From Thioploca sp. (GTDB lineage: Bacteria; Pseudomonadota; Gammaproteobacteria; Beggiatoales; Beggiatoaceae), in NCBI GenBank assembly GCA_011371325.1, contig DRQV01000197.1:1-10673 (forward strand): a DNA stretch of 10,673 bases, read 5' to 3'. This document shows, in pieces, positions 1 to 5,080 of the stretch. The notes beneath the pieces were generated by a model. It saw nothing but the letters and a program-made list of their open reading frames with translations, was not told where the DNA came from and made no database searches. Both the position numbers and the translations under genes were made by a program. The stretch's first letter is position 1. Every line of letters begins with the position of its first letter.

Positions 1-184
1 CATATGCAGTAGGAATAATATTACTACCATCACAACAGCCTAATTCTAAGATATTACAAGTTGTTAATGGAGGTGGAGTCATACCAAAAAGAGTTGCTAA
101 AGTTGCTAATCGATCTGGTTGAGTATATGGCATTGCATTACTGGTATTGGGTAATTCGTCGAACGCTATTTGAGGTAATGGCAT
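1..184 (-). CDS. Class I SAM-dependent methyltransferase, N-terminal part (runs off left edge)
   Basis: Read on the minus strand, ATG at 184-182 opens a frame of 61 residues that continues past position 1. It contains PYTQPDRLATLATLFGM (residues 19-35) and then NILELGCCDGSNIIPTAY (residues 44-61). The latter is methyltransferase motif I, which binds S-adenosylmethionine; relatives usually read ELGCGDGGNLIP, so the second Cys replaces a Gly. The combination of PDRLATLATLFGM and this motif I is typical of a family of Rossmann-fold methyltransferases that often carry a methyltransferase regulatory domain; the substrate cannot be told from this part. An in-frame stop lies three codons upstream (193-191), so the start is close to correct and the protein is not truncated at its N-terminus. 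No good Shine-Dalgarno is visible. The gene is divergent from everything else in the window. Confidence 0.82.
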   Translation of the reverse strand, partial: MPLPQIAFDELPNTSNAMPYTQPDRLATLATLFGMTPPPLTTCNILELGCCDGSNIIPTAY

Positions 185-285
185 ATTATTTTATCACTAC
201 GTGGTAATTAAAAATTAATAATAGCATATTTAGTTGGTGTTGTACTATTTTGAATAATTAATTCTAAGTTTAATTAGTAAAATTA

Positions 286-300
286 ATGTTATAATAACAT
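286..300. repeat. 15-bp perfect palindrome in the divergent intergenic region
   Basis: ATGTTAT-A-ATAACAT is a perfect odd palindrome containing TATAAT at 290-295. It lies between the divergent methyltransferase and the rightward promoter, so it could be an operator or simply chance in AT-rich DNA. Apart from this and the promoter at 372-400, nothing gene-like is visible between 185 and 407. Confidence 0.3.
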
Positions 301-371
301 ATACTGTTGTATATCCATAAAATAGTATTTATTTGCTGAGGAAAATATTATAGCGATCAAATAGAAAAGAG

Positions 372-400
372 TTGACATGCCTATATATTATGACTATAAT
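372..400 (+). promoter_or_regulatory. Perfect sigma-70 consensus promoter
   Basis: TTGACA at 372-377 and TATAAT at 395-400 are separated by exactly 17 bases, which is the full consensus. Transcription would be expected to start near 406-408. That is at or next to the ATG (408-410) of the broken helix-turn-helix gene, so that ATG would be leaderless or nearly so. The same transcript would continue into the DUF3883 gene at 665 with a leader of about 260 nt. A perfect consensus is rare for chromosomal genes and often seen with mobile or selfish elements. Confidence 0.75.
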
Positions 401-407
401 AATCAGC

Positions 408-668
408 ATGAAAGCTAGAGATGTTTTACAAATTACTGGAATATCATGGCGACAGTAGATTGGTTAAAAATAACTCTATTAGAGTAAGAAACCTAACGGA
501 CAATTTAAAGCTTCAATAATTGTTGAACAGGCAACAAAAATTAAAAAAGTAATAGCCTCCTTTCAAGTTGATGCTATTACTGAGTATAATTGTAATTCAA
601 TAGATGGTTTTTCACAAAAAGTGAAATTAACAATTCGTGAATGTGCTTATGCTGGGATGATGTTATGA
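408..668 (+). pseudogene. Degenerate small helix-turn-helix (MerR-like) gene
   Basis: From ATG 408 the frame reads MKARDVLQITGISWRQ and then hits TAG (456-458), TAA (465-467), TAA (471-473) and TAG (480-482). A different frame bridges the broken part (from 455: VDWLKITLLE). The first frame then reopens at 483 for 61 residues, beginning SKKPNGQFKA and ending IRECAYAGMML with TGA at 666-668. Joined, the pieces resemble the DNA-binding start of MerR-like regulators (x-ARDVxxITGISxRQxDWxxxTxLL...), suggesting an ancestral regulator of about 90 residues with two frame errors. The terminal TGA overlaps the ATG of the next gene as ATGA, an arrangement typical of co-translated neighbours. The HTH assignment is a motif judgement; the C-terminal half matches nothing I recognise. 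Confidence 0.42.
548..581. repeat. 9-bp perfect inverted repeat (hairpin)
   Basis: AGTAATAGC at 548-556 and GCTATTACT at 573-581 are perfectly complementary, with a 16-base loop. There is no T-run after it, so it is not a standard terminator. It lies in the reopened part of the broken HTH gene and in the leader of the DUF3883 gene. The loop starts CTCCTTTC, which resembles the anti-Shine-Dalgarno end of 16S rRNA; this may be coincidence. Confidence 0.45.
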
Positions 669-1432
669 AAGGGAATAAACATAAAAATTATGAAATTTTA
701 AATCTTATTGGTTATGGTTTATCAAAATTTAATGATGATTTTATCAAAGAATTTGGCTTTTCTACAAAAACTGCTTTTTATAAGTTTTGTGTTGACAATA
801 AAATTGCTGATACAGTTGGAACTGTAAAAAATAGAATGGATTTGTTTGACCATTTTTTCCCAGATAATGGCAGAAAAGGTTGGTGGCAAAAAGGAGATGC
901 TTATATACATAGAAAGATACTAATTGACAGTCTATTTGGAAATGAAAAGGTGAAAGGATTTACAAATATTGTAAAGTTACGAATGAAAGAAGGTTTTAAT
1001 ATTAAATCTATTGAATATCAAATAAACCCAATAGTTAAGTCAAGATTTAAAAAACTTCAGGAAACAGGATTAGAGGCTGAATTATTTTTTATTAATAATT
1101 ATAATTCTATTGATATTTTTAAAAATGGAGACTTAGAGGATGCAAGACTTTATGGTGATGGATACGACTTCCAAGTGAATATAAACAACAAGTTTTTTTT
1201 AGCAGAAATCAAAGGAGTTAGAGAAAGTAAAGGGAAATTTAGACTAACAGAAAACGAATATAAAAAGGCTATGGAATATAAAGATGATTATATAGTTACC
1301 TTAGTTTTAAACTTAAATAATATTCCAAAATTTTTACTCATTGAAAACCCTATAAAAAATTTAAACTTTGAAGAGAGGGTGATACGATCAAAGTTGACTA
1401 AAGAATATCATTTGGTAAAAGAGATATGTTAA
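665..1432 (+). CDS. DUF3883 (NO VEIN C-terminal-like) domain protein, PD-(D/E)XK-like
   Basis: The protein has 255 residues from ATG 665. I prefer this start to ATG 641 because it overlaps the stop of the preceding frame as ATGA, and because the residues from 641 (MCLCWDDV) look like a chance extension. The N-terminal half (about 1-130) is basic and contains the stretch NGRKGWWQKGDAYIHRKILI; I do not recognise a named domain there. The C-terminal half (about 137-245) matches the DUF3883 pattern: an acidic LEDARLYGDGYDF, then FLAEIKG, then LTENEYKKAMEY. Asp168, Glu181 and Lys183 are spaced like a D-x13-ExK nuclease centre, consistent with the restriction-endonuclease-like fold proposed for this family. 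Such proteins often occur in defence islands and restriction systems. No signal peptide or membrane segment is seen, so it is probably cytoplasmic. Nuclease activity is inferred, not shown. Confidence 0.8.
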   Translation: MKGNKHKNYEILNLIGYGLSKFNDDFIKEFGFSTKTAFYKFCVDNKIADTVGTVKNRMDLFDHFFPDNGRKGWWQKGDAYIHRKILIDSLFGNEKVKGFTNIVKLRMKEGFNIKSIEYQINPIVKSRFKKLQETGLEAELFFINNYNSIDIFKNGDLEDARLYGDGYDFQVNINNKFFLAEIKGVRESKGKFRLTENEYKKAMEYKDDYIVTLVLNLNNIPKFLLIENPIKNLNFEERVIRSKLTKEYHLVKEIC

Positions 1433-1674
1433 GTTTTCAAGAAAAACTAACTATTCTTAAGTCCATTCTTTTACAAGAAGAATACTCTTATGCTGATAGT
1501 TTTAATGCAGAGATATTAATTTTCTCTGAAAACCTTGACTTTATATTTATGAACAAATTAAACTCAAAAACTGATATTGAAAATTGGATTAGAAATCTTA
1601 AAAGCAGAATTGTGATGAGAGAAGAGCAGGACTTAATTCAAAATATCATAGAAGATTATATTTTGTATGGATAA
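1426..1674 (+). CDS. Small hypothetical protein, coupled to the DUF3883 gene
   Basis: An 82-residue protein whose ATG (1426-1428) lies seven bases inside the end of the DUF3883 gene, in another frame. Translational coupling is therefore likely, and only a weak GAGA-type ribosome site is visible. The sequence is acidic and mostly helical in appearance (starts MLSFQEKLTILKS, ends IIEDYILYG), with no membrane segment, cysteine cluster or familiar motif. By position it could be a partner or immunity protein of the DUF3883 protein, but that is only guilt by association. Base composition and codon use match its neighbour. Confidence 0.62.
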   Translation: MLSFQEKLTILKSILLQEEYSYADSFNAEILIFSENLDFIFMNKLNSKTDIENWIRNLKSRIVMREEQDLIQNIIEDYILYG

Positions 1675-1679
1675 AACAA

Positions 1680-2085
1680 ACGGTATTTCCCAAAAGTGGC
1701 TTAAATCAATGGAATGCAGAAGGTCGAGATAGACATCATGATGAAGTCTGTATTCCTGTTCCAATAATTATTCATCAACTATTCCCTGAATTTTTCCCCT
1801 GATAGAGATATTCCATTTATTTTAAAGTTCCCAGATGGCGAAGAGGTAACAGCTAAAATTTGCCAAGAAAATGGCAAAGCATTAATGACGCAGTCTAATA
1901 GAAAATTGGGGAAATTAATATTAAGAGATGGTTTAAAGTTAAAGATTGGCGAGCTAGCAACTTATGATAAATTACAGCTACTGGGTATTGATTCTATGAG
2001 AATAGATAAAATAAATGATAATAAATATGAAATTAACTTTGCAAAAAATGGTTCTTATGAAGAATTTATTGAAAAAAACATATAA
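1680..2085 (+). pseudogene. Frameshifted C-terminal fragment of an NgoFVII-family (PLD/B3-type) restriction endonuclease
   Basis: One frame reads VFPKSGLNQWNAEGRDRHHD and on through EVCIPVPIIIH to PEFFP, then stops at TGA 1800-1802. The next frame takes over at once from 1801 (DRDIPFILKFPDGEEV) and continues through AKICQENGKALM, LGKLILRDGL and IGELATYDKLQLLGIDSMRI to TAA 2083-2085. Together these make about 135 residues resembling the C-terminal, B3-like DNA-recognition part of NgoFVII-family type II endonucleases (SGLNQWNAxGRxRxxxEVYIPVP... FFPxRDxPF... AKICQxxxKALM). The break lies in a TTTTTCCCC run (1791-1799), so a one-base gain or two-base loss, or a sequencing error, would explain it. 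The catalytic phospholipase-D-like N-terminal half is absent: upstream bases encode the small protein at 1426-1674 in a different frame. The remnant is unlikely to work as an endonuclease. Confidence 0.68.
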
Positions 2086-2181
2086 CAAATCGTTGCACCT
2101 AATGTTATTAAACTAGACAATCAGTTATTATTGTAAAAATGACTATAAAAATTAATAATAATTATGCTTATATCGAAATAC

Positions 2182-2208
2182 TTGATTGACCTAAAGACCA
2201 CATACAAT
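2182..2208 (+). promoter_or_regulatory. Candidate sigma-70 promoter for the atp operon
   Basis: TTGATT at 2182-2187 and TACAAT at 2203-2208 are separated by 15 bases, shorter than ideal. The site lies 35 bp before atpI in a 157-bp gap after the broken endonuclease gene and is the best-looking site there. The prediction is weak because the DNA is very AT-rich. Confidence 0.3.
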
Positions 2209-2242
2209 TAAACTAGCATTTTTCCATTTAAAAAAATTAACA

Positions 2243-2614
2243 ATGAATTCTGATAAAACATCCAAACTATTGGATACTGGTGCCTCAAAAATATTAGCAG
2301 TACAAGCTATAATAATTACTGTTATTGTATGGTTTTTTTATTTTTATCAAAACCAATTAGCAGCCCAATCTGCCTTGTTTGGAGGTTTTATTGTAATGTT
2401 TAATGTTTGGATGACGAATCGCCGAATTCGTTTTGCTGCTAAGATGGATAAATCTAGTGCAGAAGTTAGAGTATTTTATCTTGCCGCTATACAACGATTT
2501 ATTTTTACCTTAAGTTTTTTTATAATTGGTATGGGATTGTTAAATTTATTACCTATACCAATGTTAGTGGCATTTACTATCGCCCATTTAGGTTATCTAA
2601 CTGGACATTCTTAA
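2243..2614 (+). CDS. atpI: ATP synthase protein I (AtpI)
   Basis: A small hydrophobic protein of 123 residues, close to the 126-130 usual for gammaproteobacterial AtpI. It is the first gene of the F1Fo operon. AtpI is an accessory membrane protein thought to help c-ring assembly or stability and is not part of the finished enzyme. Four membrane helices are visible at about residues 16-35, 41-57, 81-101 and 104-120, with a basic cytoplasmic loop between helices 2 and 3 (TNRRIRFAAKMDK). The stretch SALFGGFIVMFNVWM corresponds to the family's SALLGGxxAxxPN region. The ATG has only an A-rich upstream region with no clear ribosome site. atpB follows after 19 bases. Sequence conservation in AtpI is low, so position in the operon is the main support. 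Confidence 0.85.
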   Translation: MNSDKTSKLLDTGASKILAVQAIIITVIVWFFYFYQNQLAAQSALFGGFIVMFNVWMTNRRIRFAAKMDKSSAEVRVFYLAAIQRFIFTLSFFIIGMGLLNLLPIPMLVAFTIAHLGYLTGHS

Positions 2615-2633
2615 ATAATGGAGTAAATAAGGA

Positions 2634-3449
2634 GTGAACGAAGCTCATGAAACAGTAGCTGGTCATGGACCGGTTGAATATATTCAACATCATTTACATA
2701 ATTTATCAATTGGAGAGGGTTTTTGGACTTTTCATATCGATACTTTTTTCTTTGCGTTTGGCATAGCTATATTAATCGGTTTCGTAGCTAAAAAAATTGG
2801 TGATAATTTAAACCCAGATAATCCTACTGGTATGCAAAATTTATTAGAAATCATTCTAGAATTTGTTGGACAGCAAGTAAAAGATGCGTTTAACGGTTAT
2901 AATCCATTAATTGGCCCATTGGCTCTTACCATATTCGTCTGGGTATTTTTAATGAATGCAATGGATTTATTACCAGTTGACTTATTACCTTGGGTAGCAA
3001 CTGAGATGGGTATTCCTTATCTAAAAGTTGTGCCAACTGCAAATTTAGATACCCCATTAAGCCTAGCTGCCAGTGTATTTATGTTGATAGTTATCTTTAA
3101 TATTAAAGCCAAAGGTGGAATTGGTTTTGTAAATATGTTTTTATTTCATCCATTCCCAGCCGATAATCCAGTAGTTAAAATAATATTAATACCATTTAAC
3201 ATTATGATGACTACGATTGAAGAACTATCCAAACCAATCAGTATGGGATTACGTCTATTCGGTAATATGTTTGCTGGTGAATTAATTTTTATCTTAATCG
3301 CATTATTACCTTGGTGGGTGCAGTTTATCCCTGGTGGACTTTGGGCAATTTTCCATATTTTAATTATTACCTTACAAGCATTTATCTTTATGTTATTGAC
3401 GGTTGTATATTTAGGTATGGCAAACCAAGCTTTGGAAGCTGATCATTAG
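2634..3449 (+). CDS. atpB: ATP synthase Fo subunit a
   Basis: Subunit a forms the two proton half-channels next to the c ring in the inner membrane. It has 271 residues, the same as in E. coli. The essential arginine is Arg207, in KPISMGLRLFGNMFAGELIF (residues 200-219), the family signature; the conserved Gln lies in ITLQAFIFMLLTVVYL. Five to six hydrophobic segments are visible at about 37-53, 92-113, 143-157, 182-196, 213-228 and 235-263. Translation starts at GTG 2634: the GGAG at 2620-2623 is 10 bases upstream, whereas the stronger AAGGAG at 2629-2634 overlaps the start and the next ATG is out of frame. A 172-bp gap full of inverted repeats separates it from atpE, unusual for this operon. 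Confidence 0.96.
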   Translation: MNEAHETVAGHGPVEYIQHHLHNLSIGEGFWTFHIDTFFFAFGIAILIGFVAKKIGDNLNPDNPTGMQNLLEIILEFVGQQVKDAFNGYNPLIGPLALTIFVWVFLMNAMDLLPVDLLPWVATEMGIPYLKVVPTANLDTPLSLAASVFMLIVIFNIKAKGGIGFVNMFLFHPFPADNPVVKIILIPFNIMMTTIEELSKPISMGLRLFGNMFAGELIFILIALLPWWVQFIPGGLWAIFHILIITLQAFIFMLLTVVYLGMANQALEADH

Positions 3450-3458
3450 CTAAGTTTT

Positions 3459-3536
3459 AATTGTGAATGATTAACTGTGAATTATTAATAAAAGCCAAAA
3501 ATATTAGTAATTAACTTCATTCATAAATTCACAATT
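3459..3536. repeat. Inverted repeat pair with AATTGTGAAT / ATTCACAATT arms
   Basis: AATTGTGAAT at 3459-3468 is the exact inverse of ATTCACAATT at 3527-3536. The first arm is followed by a related GTGAATTATTA (about 3477-3487). Such GTGAAT/ATTCAC runs look like decayed intergenic repeats. It fills the first half of the atpB-atpE gap; no reading frame is present. Confidence 0.45.
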
Positions 3537-3541
3537 TTTCT

Positions 3542-3591
3542 CGTTCCTATGCTTCAACATGGGAATATATACCGTAACGCTCCAACGTTAC
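3542..3591. repeat. Dispersed-repeat-like double hairpin between atpB and atpE
   Basis: Two hairpins stand side by side. TTCCTATG (3544-3551), loop CTTCAA, CATGGGAA (3558-3565) gives 8 pairs with one G-T. GTAACG (3574-3579), loop CTCCAA, CGTTAC (3586-3591) gives 6 perfect pairs. The order CGTTCCyATGC-loop-GCATGGGAA-TATACC-hairpin resembles a short palindromic element I recall as scattered through intergenic DNA of Beggiatoaceae and cyanobacteria (CGTTCCCATGCT...GGGACGCTCC...). It has no T-run, so it is probably an inserted repeat rather than a terminator, although it could trim or stabilise the atp mRNA upstream of atpE, which needs the highest expression. Confidence 0.6.
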
Positions 3592-3621
3592 AAATTTTAA
3601 ATTTTTACGGAGATTTATTGC

Positions 3622-3924
3622 ATGACTGAAATAACCCCTGATCAGATTGTTGAAATTTATTCATCAACAACATTAATTGTCGGTATTATCCTCGCTGCCG
3701 CTGGTTTTGCATCAGCATTGGGCTGGGCATTAATTTGTTCTAAATATTTAGAAGGTATAGCCAGACAACCAGAAATGCGTGCCCAATTAATGGTACAGAT
3801 GTTATTTACTGGCGGTTTAATGGAAGCATTTCCTTTTATCGTATTAGGTATGTCCATGTGGTTTATTTTTGCTAATCCATTCATTGGTGCAGCTAAATCA
3901 GCTATTCAAGCACTTGGCGGTTAG
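3622..3924 (+). CDS. atpE: ATP synthase Fo subunit c
   Basis: The c-ring subunit that carries protons during rotation; 100 residues, with two membrane helices at about 15-39 and 56-84 joined by the polar loop KYLEGIARQPEMR, whose RQP contacts the central stalk. The carboxylate is Glu68 in GGLMEAFPFIVLGMSMWF, where E. coli has Asp61. Helix 1 carries only part of the alternating glycine pattern (AAAGFASALGWA). The polar residues of sodium-binding c rings are not evident, so proton coupling is inferred. The protein is about 20 residues longer than in E. coli, mainly through a longer N-terminus and a short C-terminal tail. ACGGAG at 3607-3612 lies 9 bases before the ATG, the clearest ribosome site in the operon's membrane section. 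Confidence 0.95.
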   Translation: MTEITPDQIVEIYSSTTLIVGIILAAAGFASALGWALICSKYLEGIARQPEMRAQLMVQMLFTGGLMEAFPFIVLGMSMWFIFANPFIGAAKSAIQALGG

Positions 3925-3933
3925 GAGATTAAT

Positions 3934-4404
3934 GTGAGTATCACTGTTACTTTATTTGGACAGATGATCACTTTTGGAATATTGGTTCTTTTTATTTGGA
4001 AATATCTATGGGGTCCCATGACTACCATGATGGAAGACCGTACCAAACGCATCGCTGATGGTTTAGCAGCTTCCGAACGTGGCAAGCAAGATTTAGAAAT
4101 AGCTCAACAAAGAGCAGCTCAACGTTTACGAGAAGCTAAACAGGATGCAGCCGATATTGTTAATGCTGCTAATAAGCGTGCTAGTGAAATCATTGAAGAA
4201 TCCAAAGAACAAGGTCGACAAGAAGGGAAACGTCAACTTGATGCAGCGGTTGCTGAAATTGAGCAAGAAATAAATCGGGCTAAAGGTGATTTGCGGAGGC
4301 ATTTTATCAACTTGACTCTGGATACTGCAAAAAAAGTTTTGGGACGTGAGATTGATGCATCGGCCCATAACGATATCATGAATGAGATGATCAAAAAGTT
4401 ATAA
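3934..4404 (+). CDS. atpF: ATP synthase Fo subunit b
   Basis: The peripheral stalk subunit: one N-terminal membrane helix (about 3-25) followed by a long charged coiled coil that binds the delta subunit and holds the alpha/beta head still. It has 156 residues, as in E. coli. The pattern LWGPMTTMMEDRTKRIADGLAAS and the later repeated A/E/Q/R/K-rich stretch are typical. The start is GTG 3934; AGGAG at 3923-3927, overlapping the atpE stop, lies 6 bases upstream. The ATG at 3932 is in another frame and meets TGA at once, so it cannot be used. The C-terminus (DTAKKVLGREIDASAHNDIM) is the conserved delta-binding end. A 95-bp repeat begins at the base after the stop codon. Confidence 0.95.
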   Translation: MSITVTLFGQMITFGILVLFIWKYLWGPMTTMMEDRTKRIADGLAASERGKQDLEIAQQRAAQRLREAKQDAADIVNAANKRASEIIEESKEQGRQEGKRQLDAAVAEIEQEINRAKGDLRRHFINLTLDTAKKVLGREIDASAHNDIMNEMIKKL

Positions 4405-4499
4405 TGTAGGTCGGGTTAACTTATTGAGCAGACTGAGATAATGTAACCCGACAATTTCATTTATAAAGTTTTGTTGGGTTACGCTCAACCCAACCTACA
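4405..4499. repeat. 95-bp MITE-like palindromic element between atpF and atpH
   Basis: The element is bounded by TGTAGGTCGGGTT (4405-4417) and AACCCAACCTACA (4487-4499), which are inverted copies differing at one base. Inside, GTCGGGTTA (4410-4418) pairs perfectly with TAACCCGAC (4444-4452), and GTTGGGTT (4473-4480) pairs with AACCCAAC (4487-4494) around the loop ACGCTC. It begins on the base after the atpF stop. The TGTAGGTTGGGTT...AACCCAACCTACA ends resemble a widespread intergenic repeat in several bacteria. It has no coding capacity, so it would need a transposase elsewhere to move. It has no T-run, so it probably does not stop transcription into atpH. Confidence 0.72.
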
Positions 4500-4523
4500 T
4501 TTAGCTAAATTAGGTAAATAACT

Positions 4524-5063
4524 ATGGCAGAACTTGCAACTTTGGCACGCCCTTATGCTAAAGCAGTATTTGAATTAGCGGTTGAAAAGAATGAACTTGA
4601 TAATTGGTCAGATAACCTGAAGTTTTTAACTGTCATCATTCAAGATACAACGATGGCACAAGTTATTAATAATCCTGAAGTAGCAAAAAAAACTTTGATT
4701 AATATTTTGCTTGATACATGTTCAGAACGATTTGATGATCTTAGTAAAAATCTAATTAAAGTTTTAGTAGAAAATAATAGATTATTAGTAATTCCAGATT
4801 TATCAATTCAATTTGAACAGATGAAAGCAGTACATCAGGGTTATGCTCAGGTAGAAATCATTTCCCCTTATCCAGTTGAACCTTCGCAACTGCAAGAAGT
4901 TGAAGTTATTCTAAAAAAACGTTTAGGCGAAGCTGTTGATATCAGTACCACAATTGATAAATCCTTATTAGGCGGTTGGTTAGTTAGAATTGATAAAGAA
5001 GTTATTGACTTATCAGTTAATGGCTATTTACGACAATTAGCCGCAGATTTACGCCGTTTTTAA
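4524..5063 (+). CDS. atpH: ATP synthase F1 subunit delta
   Basis: The delta (OSCP-type) subunit joins the top of the alpha3beta3 head to the b stalk. It has 179 residues, against 177 in E. coli. The N-terminal helical domain carries the family motif ARPYAKAVFELA (about 8-19). The C-terminal end has the signature DKSLLGGWLVRIDKEVIDLS followed by YLRQLAADL. TAGG at 4511-4514 lies 9 bases before the ATG and is a modest ribosome site placed just outside the inserted 95-bp repeat. atpA follows after 17 bases, so the pair remains tightly linked. Confidence 0.95.
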   Translation: MAELATLARPYAKAVFELAVEKNELDNWSDNLKFLTVIIQDTTMAQVINNPEVAKKTLINILLDTCSERFDDLSKNLIKVLVENNRLLVIPDLSIQFEQMKAVHQGYAQVEIISPYPVEPSQLQEVEVILKKRLGEAVDISTTIDKSLLGGWLVRIDKEVIDLSVNGYLRQLAADLRRF

Positions 5064-5080
5064 TTACGAGAAAAATATAA

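Noticed and set aside
641..664. Earlier ATG for the DUF3883 protein
   Set aside because: The extra residues MCLCWDDV look like chance, and ATG 665 has the ATGA overlap.
1885..2085. Separate 66-residue protein
   Set aside because: Similarity continues upstream of its ATG in the same frame to 1801, so it is the tail of the broken endonuclease fragment.
3542..3591. Terminator between atpB and atpE
   Set aside because: Two short hairpins without a T-run in the middle of an operon fit a repeat better.
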